From Flavobacterium sp. TR2 (GTDB lineage: Bacteria; Bacteroidota; Bacteroidia; Flavobacteriales; Flavobacteriaceae), in contig NZ_CP104307.1 of NCBI RefSeq assembly GCF_025252405.1, positions 2,356,001 through 2,420,000 of the forward strand: a DNA stretch of 64,000 nt, read 5' to 3'. Below, piece by piece: positions 28,401 through 38,358 of the stretch. Under the pieces are notes generated by a model. The model was not told where the DNA came from, searched no databases, and saw only the letters and a program-made list of their open reading frames with translations. The first letter of the stretch is position 1, and every line of letters starts with the position of its first letter. The position numbers and the translations under genes are program-made.

Positions 28401-31400
28401 TGCCGGCTTACATGATTCCAGCTTATATAGAAGTTCTCGATAGTTTTCCATTAACCGTAAATGGAAAAATAGACCGTTCTAAATTGCCATTGCCTGAAAT
28501 CACTACATCAAACAGAACGACAGATTATAAACAACCCTCTACTGCAATAGAAAAAGCGCTAGCACAGTTGTGGGAAGAAGTTTTGAGTATCTCACAAATA
28601 GGTCTTGAAGATAACTTTTTTGATTTAGGAGGCCATAGTTTAAAAGCGACTAAATTAATCAGTAAGATTCACAAGGAATTCCAGGTAAAATTGTATCTAA
28701 AAGATTTATTTGCTCATCCTACTCTGATTTCTCAAAGCAAATTAATTATTGAAGGACAGCATTCAGGTTATAACAAAATTCCGGTTTTGGCGAAACAAAA
28801 TGGTTATCCATTGTCGCTTATGCAGCGCCGTTTATGGATATTAAGCCAGTATGAAGCAGCTAACATTGCTTATAATATGTCCGGTGCTTATGTTTTTGAA
28901 GGAGTATTGGATGCTGCTGTTTTAGAACAAGCATTTATAGAATTAATTAAGCGTCACGAAATCTTGAGGACCTCTTTTAAAGAAGATGATCAAAGAGAAA
29001 TATTGCAATATGTTATTGAGCCTGAAAATATCTCTTTTAAATTAAAAAATATAGATTTGAGAGGAGCTGAAAGATCAGTTCTTGAAAAATATCTGGCAGA
29101 AGATGTATTGGCTCCATTCAATTTATCATCAGGCGAATTAATAAAAGCGAGCATCTACAGACAATCAGAAAACAGCTGGGTATTTAGTAATGTTATTCAC
29201 CATATTATCAGCGACGGTTGGTCTATGGGAATCATTGTGAACGAATTATTACATCTTTATAATACTTTATTAACAGGAGAATCACCAGCATTAACGCCAT
29301 TGAGCATTCAATACAAAGATTATTCATCATGGCAGCTTAAAGAATTAAGCGACTCCAGATTAGATTTTCATAAAGGATATTGGATCAATCAGTTCAAAGA
29401 CGATTTGCCAATTTTGGATTTATCAGGAGGAAAACAGCGTCCTATTATAAAAACATACAATGGAGGCGTTTATAATAAAATAATACCAAGTGAGTTAAGC
29501 CATAAATTGAGTGAATTTCTTAAAACACAGGAATCTACTTTGTTCATGGGATTATTAAGTGCGGTTAACGTATTGTTTTATCACTACACCAATCAGGAAG
29601 ATATCACGATTGGAAGTCCAATTGCAGGAAGGGATCACGCCGATTTAGAAAATCAAATTGGTTTTTATGTAAATACTTTGGCTCTAAGAACCCGTTTTTC
29701 AAAGAACGATACTTTCAAAAATGTTTTATCCAAAGTAAAAGAAGTTGTTTTAGGTGCTCACGAACACCAATTATATCCTTTTGACGAGTTAGTTTCATCA
29801 CTAAACATCACTAGAGATATGAGCCGTAACCCATTATTTGACGTTCAGGTTATCGTTCAGAATAATCAGGATACTAATGATATAGGATTAAAAAATTTAA
29901 CAGTGAGTAGTTTTGAAGGTGAAATGCCTCATTCTAGTGTGTTTGATTTAGTGTTTAATTTTGTCGAATCCCAGCATGGTTTAGGTACAAGCATCATTTA
30001 CAATAGTGACGTATTTGATTCTGAGAGAATTGAACAATTTGGGAATCATCTGGAGCATTTATTAATTGCTTTATTAGAAGATCCAGAACTGCCAGTTCAA
30101 GAAGTTAAGTGGCTATCTCAAGAAGAAAAGCAGCATTTGTTAGATTTTAATTCAGTAAAAATAGACTATGACAAATCAAAAACGGTCATAGACATCATAA
30201 ACGAGCAGGTTGTTAATAATCCGGAAGCCATTGCTATAGCTTTTGAAAGGACTGAATTAACGTATCGTGAATTAGATGAACGTTCGAATCAGCTGGCTCA
30301 TTTTTTACTTGAAAATTATAAGATTCAGGCCAATGATTTTGTCGGAATAATGATGGACAGATCAGAGTTGATGTTCATTGGAATTTTAGGAATCCTTAAA
30401 TCAGGAGCCGCTTACGTGCCTATTGATCCTGATTATCCGGCTTCTAGAAAAGAATTCATCTTACAAGATACCAATGTAAAAGTATTGCTTACACAATCAG
30501 ATTACATCTTTGATTTATCGTATTATCAGGGAGGAATATTTGCAATGGATTTACAGCTGGAGACTTTAACAGATCTGGTTACCGCTCCAGAAGTAAGCAT
30601 ATTGCCGGAGCATTTGGCTTATATTATTTATACTTCAGGATCTACAGGAAATCCTAAAGGAGTTATGGTAACGCATGGTAATTTGCAGCATTCATTGACA
30701 CCAAGAAATTATGTTTACGCTCCAATAAAGTGTTTCTTATTATTGTCGTCTGTAGCTTTTGATAGTTCGATAGCAGGAATATTCGGCACATTAAGCAATG
30801 GGGGAAAATTAGCAATTACTACGAATGCAAATATTGGTAATGTAAGTTTTATTGCCGATTATATTGTTGCGCAAAAAGTAAGTCATTTATTAACTGTGCC
30901 GTCTTATTATAAATTGCTTTTAACGGCTTTGCAAGGCAAAGAAACAGCTCTTGAAGAAGTGACCGTAGCCGGTGAAACTTGCCCGATAAGCTTGATCGAA
31001 GATCATTTTAAGAGCAATATAGGCCAGTCTGGTTGCCAGTTGTTTAATGAATATGGTCCTACAGAATGTTCGGTTTGGAGTACAGTTCATAAATATGAAG
31101 AAGGAAAACCGGTAACAGCAACTATTGGAAAACCAATTGCCAATTCCCTTATTTATATCTTAAACGAAAAAGAAGATCTGGTTCCTACAGGTGTAATAGG
31201 CGAATTGTACATTGGCGGTAATGGAGTTACAAAAGGCTATCTGAATAATCCGGAATTAACCCAACAAAAATTTGTAAAAGATCCGTTTAATAAAGCGGGT
31301 AGGATGTACAAAACTGGAGATTTAGGAAGATGGAATGCAGCAGGAGAAATTGAATTTCTTGGCAGAAAAGACAATCAGGTTAAGGTAAGAGGATATCGCA

Positions 31401-34400
31401 TAGAACTAGGAGAGGTGCAATACGCGATTGAAAAATCTGAATTTGTAAAAGCAGCTGTGGTTTTAACAAAAGAAAATAAATCAGGTGACAATGAGCTGTT
31501 TGCTTATTTATTATCAGATGAAATCTTAAATACTTCAGATCTTAAATACAACTTAAAAGATTTGCTGCCTGGTTACGCCATACCGACTCAGTTTATTATT
31601 TTGAAAACTTTCCCTTTAACTCCAAATGGAAAAATAGATACCAAAGCATTATTAGAAATTGGCGGTTCTGAGACCAGAAGCGGAGAAGAATACGTTGCTC
31701 CGCAAACGGAAGAAGAAAAACTCTTAGCAGGTATCTGGGAAAATATTCTTGATAAAGAAAAAATTGGTGTAAATGATCGATTCTTTGATTTAGGAGGAGA
31801 CTCTATTAAGGTGCTGAAAATTGTTAACGCTATTTATAATACAATGCAATTAGAGATCAGCATTTCAGATATCTATGTGTATGACAGCATATCGAAATTA
31901 TCAGAGTTTATAATCAACAATAAGAAATCACTTGACAGCAAAAAAGAAGAAGGCATAGAAGTCAGAAAGAACGTTCTGGACTATATGAATGTTTTGAAAT
32001 ACAATATTTTAGAATCTTTAGATGAAGATAAATCTGAAGCTATAGAAGATTTGTATCCTATGAGTGATATCCAAAAAGGAATGATATACGAGTCTTTATT
32101 ATATGAAGGAACAAGTATCTATCACGATCAAATGATTAACCAAAGACAATTTGTAAATTTTGACATTTCGGTTTTTAGGCTGGCAATGCAGTTAATGGTT
32201 GACAAACATGAGATTTTAAGAACAGGTTTTAATATGCAGGATTATGAGCAGGAAGTTCAAATTGTGTATAAAAATGTTGAGGTTCCTGTTTTATACGAAG
32301 ATTTATCTCATTTAGGTTCTTTAAAAGAAAAAGAAAATGTTATAGGAGCGTTTCTTCAGTCTGAATTGCTAAACCCGTTTGATGTTAGTAATGCACCGCT
32401 TTTTAGAATGGCAGCATTTAATATTGGTGATGATAATATTGTCTTTGTTTCTCAATGTCATCATGCTATTATTGATGGCTGGAGTGATTCTATGCTTTTA
32501 ACAGAGTTAAATAACTTGTATCTGGCCCTTTTAGAAGACATTACATTTAAACCTGAAAAAATAAAAGCCAGTTATAAAAACTATGTGGTTGAACATGAGA
32601 TTGATAAAAAAGATGCCAAAATCCAGTCGTATTGGAAAGAAGAACTGCAGGATCATAGTAAACTAAACATATTTACCAATACGCCTGTAAATAGTATTTA
32701 CGGAAATGTATTGTCTGAAAATGAAGTGAACGAATTAAAGCATCTTGCTGCAAATCTTAGTTCGACCGTAAAAGAGATTTCTTTGAGTGCTTACCTGTAT
32801 ATGTTAAGTATCTTAAATTCAGATCCGGACATAGTAACAGGTTTGGTTACCAATAACAGACCAAGCTGCCAAGACGGAGATAAAATTTTAGGATGTTTTT
32901 TAAATACGATTCCACTGCGTTTTACCATTGATTATAATGTAACAGTGAAGGATTTTATAATTGAAGTTCAGAATAAATTAATCGCATTAAAAAAATATGA
33001 AAGACTAAGTTTATTGCAAATAGCTAGTTTGTCTGATAATCAATATGCTAATGAGAACCCATTTTTTGATGTTTATTTTAACTATGTTGATTTTTACACA
33101 TACGATAAGATAAAAAGCGAAATCAGAGAAAATGTTAATCAGGATGAAAAAGAAGAAAGCCTTTCGTTAATAGGATCCAATAAAACGAATACATTTTTAG
33201 ATTTTAATGTAAACACCACAGGCGACCTTTATCACGCAAGTCTTTCGTTAACAAAAAAACTGAAATCAGGATTAACTGTAGAACAAGTAAATGATTTGTA
33301 TTTTTCTATACTAAGATCATTCATTGCTTCTCCAAATCAATTGCTAAAATCAATTGATTATTTAAGTGCAGAGGAAAAACATACTTTGCTGCATGAATTT
33401 AATAATACTAAGCATGAATTTCCGTCTGAAACAACACTGGCAGCGTTATTTGCACAACAAGTAGAAAATGCTCCAAATGAAATTGCATTGGTATTTCAGC
33501 AAACAGAGCTAACATTCTACGAACTAAACGAAAGATCAAACCAATTAGCAAACTATCTGAGATCAAACTATACCTTAGGTGCAAATGACTTAGTGGCTGT
33601 AGCATTGCCTAGAAGTGAGTGGATGATCATATCAATTTTGGCAATACACAAAATAGGAGGAGCTTATGTGCCAATAGATCCTAAACATCCTCAGGATCGT
33701 ATTGATTATATTGTTCAGGACAGTTCGAGTGCATTGATCATAGATGCAAAAGTGCTTAAAGAGTTTCATGCGGTAGCAGAAAATTACTCTAAAGAGAATC
33801 TAACATTAATCAATAAACCTACAGATATTGCCTATGTACTTTATACCTCCGGTTCTACAGGAAACCCGAAAGGATGTATACTAGAGCATAGAGGCGTGGT
33901 AAATAGGATACAGTGGATGTGGGAAGCATTTAATTACACGCATCAAGATGTTATTTTACAAAAAACGACATTCACCTTTGATGTTTCTGTTTGGGAAATT
34001 TTCATGCCTTTATGCTGGGGCGCAAAAATGATTTTATGTTCAGATGAAGATGTCAGTATTCCGCAAAATATAGAATCATTAATAAAAAAACATAAAGTAA
34101 CCTGTTTGCATTTTGTGCCAAGTATGTTAGATGTTTTTATTGACAGTTTATTTGATGAATCGTATGATTTTAGCAATCTGAGCAGTTTAAAACAGGTTAT
34201 CACCAGTGGAGAAGCGTTGCAATTAAACACCGTTAAAAAGTGGTATGAAAAATTAAAGACTCCTATACAAAATTTATATGGGCCAACAGAAGCTTCTATA
34301 GATGTTACGTATTATACGACCTCAAAAGAAGATGCGGTTATACCAATTGGAAAACCTATTTGGAATACTTCTATCTACATTCTGGATCCTCATAATAACC

Positions 34401-35860
34401 TTGTCCCTATAGGATGTTCGGGAGAAATCTATTTAGCAGGAGCAGGACTGGCAAGAGGCTATCTAAACCGTAAAGAATTAACAGATGAAAAGTTTGTGGA
34501 AAATCCTTTTGTTCTAGGTGAAAAAATGTACAAAACGGGAGATATAGGAAAATGGACTCCTGATGGCAATATCATTTATGCAGGGAGAAATGACAACCAA
34601 TTTAAAATTAGAGGATTTAGAATTGAATTGGGCGAAATAGAGCAATGTTTATTAGAGATTGAGACATTAGATTCTGCAGCTGTACTAGCCAGAAAATCTT
34701 CATCAAATGAGTTAGACCTTGTTGCTTTTGTAATAAGTAGTACGGAGCTGGATGTAAAAGGAATTAAAAATTTCCTGCAAAAGAAACTTCCTGAGTACAT
34801 GATTCCTAACTATTACGTTAAGCTTGATACGCTGCCGCTTACATTAAATGGTAAACTGGATGCTAAAAAATTATTAGCTATCTCTACAGAATCGGGAGCA
34901 CAGACCATTGAAATAGTAAAACCTGAGAATGATCTGGAAGAAAATATTCTTCAGATATGGAAAGAAATTCTATCTAAAAAAGAAATAAGTGTTACAGATA
35001 ACTTTTTTGAAATAGGCGGCCATAGTTTAAGAGCGATCAAATTGCAGTCCATGTTAAAAAGAAAACTCGATATGAATCTTTCTATAAAGGATATTTATAA
35101 CAGGCCAACCATAAAAAGATTGGCTTCAGATAAAGAAAAATCAAATTCATTGCTAATAAACTTGCAGGTTAATAATCGTAATAACACGATTTATTTCATT
35201 CCGCCATTAACAGGTAGTTCGATCTTGTATAATCCTTTAGCCAAAGTTTTGAGCAACGAATTTGATTCAATCGGACTACAATACAAAGGTTTTGAACACA
35301 AGGAAGAATTCAGTCAATCTGTCGAGGAAATGGCAAAGTCTTTCATTGAAGAGATTAAAAATAATCAACCTGACGAACCATTTATAGTATTTGGATATTC
35401 TATGGGATCAGCCATTGCATTTGAAATAGTGAAAGAACTCGAAAAACACTATAGTAAAATAGATTTAATTCTGGTAGACAGGCCATCTAGTATAGATATA
35501 GACCAAAAAGATTTACAAGACATAGATATTTTGGCCAATTGGTTACTTGAAGAATTTAAGAAGGTTATAAAGCTGGATAAAGAACAAGAAAAACATATTC
35601 TGTCTTTTCTAAAAAATAATTTGATGCTTAATAACGCGTATCAGCTTGAAGGGAAAATTTCCAGCAATATCTATGCTTTTGAGGCTTCCGATAATGAATT
35701 TAAGAGTAATATGCAGAGTTGGCAGAATTACACAACCGGAAATTACGCGCACCATTATTTACTAGGTACGCATTGGGATGCAGTCTCTGAGCAAAATTTT
35801 GAAATCTATCGTGAAGTATTCAATAGTATTTCTGAAAAAACGAGTATAGAAACAATTTAA
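25481..35860 (+). CDS. Terminal NRPS: TubC_N-C-A(Val)-T-C-A-T-C-A(Ser)-T-TE
   Basis: 3459 residues, three full modules. TubC_N docking domain 1-58; C1 72-510; A1 520-1003; T1 Ser1053; C2 1107-1543; A2 1557-2057; T2 Ser2108; C3 2187-2633 (HHAIIDG); A3 2647-3133; T3 Ser3182; thioesterase from about 3235 with Ser3307 in GYSMGS, Asp in LVDRPSS and His3431. Hand-read codes: A1 DAFWLGGTFK (Val), A2 DSALTAEVWK (unassigned, same as A2 of the first NRPS), A3 DVWHISLIDK (Ser). The end of C1 and most of the A1 core are almost identical in DNA to the start of the first NRPS (26860-27631 against 55-826), a sign of recent recombination. The thioesterase makes this the release protein. Cyclisation or hydrolysis cannot be told from sequence, though the cyclic-peptide-type exporter downstream favours a macrocycle. 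Confidence 0.96.
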   Translation: MVNDLFTRLKTLNINLKVVNDTLDIKAPKGVLNEVLLNEIKANKESLISLINQYSESKITDYKQIPAASKSNDYPLSSSQHRLWVLSQIDESNRSYNMPGIQIIDEEIDVDAFLNSLRDLINRHEVLRTIFKENENGDLRQYIQSEEEFIFPFTQIDVDNDEEKLKEIIEKEYTTLFNLEKDSLFKGKLIRIRDNKWIFSFVMHHIITDSWSMNVITNELLENYNARKNGQPVKNKPLEIQYKDYAVWQQDQLANGHLEKDKAYWLEHLKGDLPTLSHFGDFPRPAIKTYNGGTVERKIDTALYEQFKTFYKANEGTLFMGCLSLLNAVLHKYTGQEEFIIGSPISGRSNPVLHDQIGFYVNTLALRTAFTSEDSFEVLFGKVKENTLNAFKHQDYPFDELLDDLNIKRDVSRGALFDVMISVQNENNLVQTDLDQYDNLIENESSKYDLTFTFIEIADSLRVVIEYNSDIFSKSLCEQLLLHMEQLLEGIVASPKQELSEISCLNALEKHELLVDCNTTETAYEEGISLLGLFKEQVALVPDKTALIYGEISLTYSELDGLSSQFSHYLEKHSELALEDLIAIALPKSHWQIISILGILKAGCAYVPIALDYPQERIDFIVSDTKSKIVITPELLLDFESSIGDYSKEKDICSRDLSSLAYVMYTSGSTGRPKGVLIEDRGIMRLVKKSNYINIEPSSVLLSTGSFSFDATTFEYWSMLLNGGKLVLCDENELLSDDLSKIIKQESITIMWFTVGLLNQLIDENIQLFQGLKTVLAGGDKLSAAHINKLKNHYPDLEIINGYGPTENTTFSLTHKVEKVSSNNIPIGKPITNSSVYILDKSNHLVPKGVVGEISLGGAGLSRGYLNQPELTHEKFIPNPFKENQRLYKTGDLGRWLKDGTVEFLGRKDNQIKLRGFRIELGEIENVLSQHEFINSALVVVHEDNLAEKVLAAYITLNSPANIQDIKHWMSTLLPAYMIPAYIEVLDSFPLTVNGKIDRSKLPLPEITTSNRTTDYKQPSTAIEKALAQLWEEVLSISQIGLEDNFFDLGGHSLKATKLISKIHKEFQVKLYLKDLFAHPTLISQSKLIIEGQHSGYNKIPVLAKQNGYPLSLMQRRLWILSQYEAANIAYNMSGAYVFEGVLDAAVLEQAFIELIKRHEILRTSFKEDDQREILQYVIEPENISFKLKNIDLRGAERSVLEKYLAEDVLAPFNLSSGELIKASIYRQSENSWVFSNVIHHIISDGWSMGIIVNELLHLYNTLLTGESPALTPLSIQYKDYSSWQLKELSDSRLDFHKGYWINQFKDDLPILDLSGGKQRPIIKTYNGGVYNKIIPSELSHKLSEFLKTQESTLFMGLLSAVNVLFYHYTNQEDITIGSPIAGRDHADLENQIGFYVNTLALRTRFSKNDTFKNVLSKVKEVVLGAHEHQLYPFDELVSSLNITRDMSRNPLFDVQVIVQNNQDTNDIGLKNLTVSSFEGEMPHSSVFDLVFNFVESQHGLGTSIIYNSDVFDSERIEQFGNHLEHLLIALLEDPELPVQEVKWLSQEEKQHLLDFNSVKIDYDKSKTVIDIINEQVVNNPEAIAIAFERTELTYRELDERSNQLAHFLLENYKIQANDFVGIMMDRSELMFIGILGILKSGAAYVPIDPDYPASRKEFILQDTNVKVLLTQSDYIFDLSYYQGGIFAMDLQLETLTDLVTAPEVSILPEHLAYIIYTSGSTGNPKGVMVTHGNLQHSLTPRNYVYAPIKCFLLLSSVAFDSSIAGIFGTLSNGGKLAITTNANIGNVSFIADYIVAQKVSHLLTVPSYYKLLLTALQGKETALEEVTVAGETCPISLIEDHFKSNIGQSGCQLFNEYGPTECSVWSTVHKYEEGKPVTATIGKPIANSLIYILNEKEDLVPTGVIGELYIGGNGVTKGYLNNPELTQQKFVKDPFNKAGRMYKTGDLGRWNAAGEIEFLGRKDNQVKVRGYRIELGEVQYAIEKSEFVKAAVVLTKENKSGDNELFAYLLSDEILNTSDLKYNLKDLLPGYAIPTQFIILKTFPLTPNGKIDTKALLEIGGSETRSGEEYVAPQTEEEKLLAGIWENILDKEKIGVNDRFFDLGGDSIKVLKIVNAIYNTMQLEISISDIYVYDSISKLSEFIINNKKSLDSKKEEGIEVRKNVLDYMNVLKYNILESLDEDKSEAIEDLYPMSDIQKGMIYESLLYEGTSIYHDQMINQRQFVNFDISVFRLAMQLMVDKHEILRTGFNMQDYEQEVQIVYKNVEVPVLYEDLSHLGSLKEKENVIGAFLQSELLNPFDVSNAPLFRMAAFNIGDDNIVFVSQCHHAIIDGWSDSMLLTELNNLYLALLEDITFKPEKIKASYKNYVVEHEIDKKDAKIQSYWKEELQDHSKLNIFTNTPVNSIYGNVLSENEVNELKHLAANLSSTVKEISLSAYLYMLSILNSDPDIVTGLVTNNRPSCQDGDKILGCFLNTIPLRFTIDYNVTVKDFIIEVQNKLIALKKYERLSLLQIASLSDNQYANENPFFDVYFNYVDFYTYDKIKSEIRENVNQDEKEESLSLIGSNKTNTFLDFNVNTTGDLYHASLSLTKKLKSGLTVEQVNDLYFSILRSFIASPNQLLKSIDYLSAEEKHTLLHEFNNTKHEFPSETTLAALFAQQVENAPNEIALVFQQTELTFYELNERSNQLANYLRSNYTLGANDLVAVALPRSEWMIISILAIHKIGGAYVPIDPKHPQDRIDYIVQDSSSALIIDAKVLKEFHAVAENYSKENLTLINKPTDIAYVLYTSGSTGNPKGCILEHRGVVNRIQWMWEAFNYTHQDVILQKTTFTFDVSVWEIFMPLCWGAKMILCSDEDVSIPQNIESLIKKHKVTCLHFVPSMLDVFIDSLFDESYDFSNLSSLKQVITSGEALQLNTVKKWYEKLKTPIQNLYGPTEASIDVTYYTTSKEDAVIPIGKPIWNTSIYILDPHNNLVPIGCSGEIYLAGAGLARGYLNRKELTDEKFVENPFVLGEKMYKTGDIGKWTPDGNIIYAGRNDNQFKIRGFRIELGEIEQCLLEIETLDSAAVLARKSSSNELDLVAFVISSTELDVKGIKNFLQKKLPEYMIPNYYVKLDTLPLTLNGKLDAKKLLAISTESGAQTIEIVKPENDLEENILQIWKEILSKKEISVTDNFFEIGGHSLRAIKLQSMLKRKLDMNLSIKDIYNRPTIKRLASDKEKSNSLLINLQVNNRNNTIYFIPPLTGSSILYNPLAKVLSNEFDSIGLQYKGFEHKEEFSQSVEEMAKSFIEEIKNNQPDEPFIVFGYSMGSAIAFEIVKELEKHYSKIDLILVDRPSSIDIDQKDLQDIDILANWLLEEFKKVIKLDKEQEKHILSFLKNNLMLNNAYQLEGKISSNIYAFEASDNEFKSNMQSWQNYTTGNYAHHYLLGTHWDAVSEQNFEIYREVFNSISEKTSIETI

Positions 35861-35895
35861 AATCAAACAAACTTAAAATATAAATTATTAAGATC

Positions 35896-37524
35896 ATGGA
35901 AATTAAAGAAGAGTATTATTTCAAACCGAACGTTATTATTGGTCCATTAGTAGATAAATGGTACGCCTGGACACATTTAATCTCGCCCGCAACAGCTGCA
36001 ATGAATATTGTTGAACGACATTTAAAAATCATGAATTCCTATATCCAAGCACCTATGATTCATGAAGCGGCAGTTAAAAATCCTAAAATGCTGGGAGGTC
36101 CTTTTATGGACTATGAAACAAGAAGGGTAGAAGAAATAAAAGAACTAAAAGCCGAAATTCTCGATAAGCAGGCTAACGCTATAGCATTATCTGATGCAAT
36201 AAAAGAATTGGATAAAATGCTAAAATCCAAAGCAAAAGGAGCCTCTCTAGAACCATTGTACAAAGAAGTTCCGGAAATCTTAAAAGGATATGTAGAACTG
36301 GTTTATGATTTAAATAATAATGTTTCGTTTCGTTTTTTTGAATCGTTATTGTATCATAGCCCTTTTTATTCTAAACAATCGCAATCTATTTCCTTATGGG
36401 AAACATTGAATGACGAACGTCCGTTTTGTTTGAGCACGCCGCAATTAGAAGATCCTAAGGTATTGCAGTTGGATATTCCGTTTGATCATAAAGGAATTGA
36501 TACTTTGAGCAGAATGAAAAGAAATCCAGGATCTATTGAGGATGTTGCAGAGGAATTAGGCGTTACACAAGATCAAATGGAGCTATTCAGAACTTTTTTT
36601 ACTAAGAAAGAGCATCCAACTTATAAAAAATATACAGGAGACAAAGCCAGAATGCGTTATTTGGGTCATGCTTGTATTTTAATTGAGACCAAAGATGTTA
36701 GTATTCTTGTAGACCCTTTAATCAGCTATTATGGATACGAATCTACGGTAGAACATTTCTCAGATATTGACTTGCCGGATGTTATTGATTATGTATTAAT
36801 AACACACAATCATCAAGATCATATTGTATTGGAAACACTATTGCCACTTAGACATAAAATCAAAAACATCATAGTGCCTGTAACAACAAGTGGCGCGCTT
36901 CAGGACCCAAGCATCAAATTAGCCTTTGAAAGCATAGGGTTTAAAAATGTAATTGAAATAGATGAGATGCAAGAAATTAAATTTGAGAATTGTACTATTA
37001 CCGGTTTACCATTTACTGGCGAACACAGTGATCTTAACATTAGAGCAAAATCTTGCTTCCATATCGCAATAAATGAATTAAGCTTTTTGTTTGTTGCCGA
37101 TTCAAGGGTAATGGAGCCAAGACTCTACGAACATATCCATAGAATAAAAGGAAATGTAGATGTTTTATTTTTAGGAATGGAATGTGCAGGAGCTCCTTTA
37201 AGCTGGCTCTATGGCTGTCTTATGACCCAGGATGTAAATAGAGAAGATGATCAATCCAGAAGATTAGCAGGCTGTGATAGTCAAAGAGGACTTTCTCTAG
37301 TTGATATATTCAAACCTAAAGAAGCTTATGTGTATGCCATGGGAATGGAACCTTGGCTGGAATTTATAAGCAGCATAAAATATACTGAGGAATCTCTTGC
37401 TATCATTGAATCAAATAATTTAATAAATACCTGTAAAGAAAAAGGAATTATTGCCGAAAGATTGTTTGGAGAAAAAGAGCTGCTATATGATTATGAAATG
37501 AAAAATGAGTTAATGCTTAATTAA
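35896..37524 (+). CDS. CmlA-like diiron beta-hydroxylase (metallo-beta-lactamase fold)
   Basis: 542 residues, close to CmlA of chloramphenicol biosynthesis in length and layout: an alpha-helical N-terminal part of about 250 residues that in CmlA contacts the carrier domain, then a metallo-beta-lactamase fold. Metal ligands visible are His304, His306, Asp308 and His309 (HNHQDH), Glu376 in GEH, and Asp402 in VADSR. This spacing fits my memory of the CmlA diiron ligands within one residue. CmlA-family enzymes use O2 to hydroxylate the beta carbon of an amino acid held on an NRPS carrier domain. The gene is 35 bases after the terminal NRPS, so a carrier-bound Val, X, Ser or aromatic residue of this assembly line is the likely substrate. 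Hpg has no beta CH2 and is an unlikely target. A strong hairpin follows the gene. Confidence 0.85.
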   Translation: MEIKEEYYFKPNVIIGPLVDKWYAWTHLISPATAAMNIVERHLKIMNSYIQAPMIHEAAVKNPKMLGGPFMDYETRRVEEIKELKAEILDKQANAIALSDAIKELDKMLKSKAKGASLEPLYKEVPEILKGYVELVYDLNNNVSFRFFESLLYHSPFYSKQSQSISLWETLNDERPFCLSTPQLEDPKVLQLDIPFDHKGIDTLSRMKRNPGSIEDVAEELGVTQDQMELFRTFFTKKEHPTYKKYTGDKARMRYLGHACILIETKDVSILVDPLISYYGYESTVEHFSDIDLPDVIDYVLITHNHQDHIVLETLLPLRHKIKNIIVPVTTSGALQDPSIKLAFESIGFKNVIEIDEMQEIKFENCTITGLPFTGEHSDLNIRAKSCFHIAINELSFLFVADSRVMEPRLYEHIHRIKGNVDVLFLGMECAGAPLSWLYGCLMTQDVNREDDQSRRLAGCDSQRGLSLVDIFKPKEAYVYAMGMEPWLEFISSIKYTEESLAIIESNNLINTCKEKGIIAERLFGEKELLYDYEMKNELMLN

Positions 37525-37557
37525 TTTTACGGATAATCCATAATGAATTAACTTATA

Positions 37558-37593
37558 TAAAGCCTTGTTTTGATACGGCAAGACAAGGCTTTA
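37558..37593 (+). terminator. Hairpin after the CmlA-like gene
   Basis: Eleven-base perfect inverted repeat (TAAAGCCTTGT / ACAAGGCTTTA) with a 14-base loop, 34 bases after the hydroxylase stop. The 3' arm runs into TTTATTA, so the T-tract is modest. It probably ends or attenuates the long NRPS transcript before the thioesterase gene. Confidence 0.65.
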
Positions 37594-37611
37594 TTAATCA
37601 AATTTAATTAC

Positions 37612-38313
37612 ATGAAAAAAAAGCAACTGTTTTTATTACATTTTGCAGGAGGAAATATATACTCATTTGAATTTTTAAAATCTATTAATACAGATTTTGA
37701 AATGATACCACTAGAGCTTCCAGGCAGAGGAAAAAGAATAAAAGAAAAATTATTAACCTCCTATCAAGAGGCAATTAATGATATTTATTCGCAAATCATT
37801 ACGATGCTTAATGGTGCGCCTTTTATGATTTACGGGCACAGTTTGGGCGCTACTTTGGCATTGGGAGTAACAGATTTGTTAGAAAAAAATAATACGCCGC
37901 CGCAATGTTTAATAGTAAGCGGAAACCCAGGTCCCGGCGTGGTAACTGAAAGAAAAAGATCTGATTTAGACAGAGCCGATTTTATTAGTATGCTTAAAGA
38001 ATTAGGCGGATTGACAGAAGAATTATTGCAAAGCGAAGAATTGCTGGATTTTGTGCTGCCGATACTTAGAGCCGATTTTAAAATAGTTGAGGGAGATACT
38101 TTTGTTGAAAATACGATCGTAAAAGCTCCAATCATTGCTGTAATGGGAGATTTGGAGAAATATGCGGGCAGCATTTCCAATTGGAAAACACACACACTTT
38201 CTGAGTTTAATTCCTATATATTAAATGGAAACCATTTTTTTATATACGATAATGCAGATAAATTAATTCAAATTTTTGAGGCTAGTTATAACGAATATAA
38301 AATTTTAACGTAG
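37612..38313 (+). CDS. Type II thioesterase (editing)
   Basis: 233 residues from the ATG at 37612. The frame can be read from a TTG at 37570, but that codon lies inside the terminator hairpin and the added residues are not family-like. Alpha/beta-hydrolase fold of the GrsT/SrfAD type: LLHFAGGNIYSFEF oxyanion region, LELPGRGKR, nucleophile Ser in YGHSLGA, and a terminal His in LNGNHFFI. Such enzymes remove wrong or stalled acyl groups from NRPS and PKS carrier domains. That job may matter here, since the line contains a dead AT and a truncated module whose carriers could be mis-primed. It sits between the terminator-like hairpin and the regulator gene. Confidence 0.92.
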   Translation: MKKKQLFLLHFAGGNIYSFEFLKSINTDFEMIPLELPGRGKRIKEKLLTSYQEAINDIYSQIITMLNGAPFMIYGHSLGATLALGVTDLLEKNNTPPQCLIVSGNPGPGVVTERKRSDLDRADFISMLKELGGLTEELLQSEELLDFVLPILRADFKIVEGDTFVENTIVKAPIIAVMGDLEKYAGSISNWKTHTLSEFNSYILNGNHFFIYDNADKLIQIFEASYNEYKILT

Positions 38314-38358
38314 GTAAATATTCCTGTAAGTTGATATTTTTTGTAAAAATATTCTTTA

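Noticed and set aside
37570..37611. Upstream TTG start for the type II thioesterase
   Set aside because: The codon lies inside a terminator-like hairpin and the extra 14 residues are not found in this family; the ATG at 37612 fits.
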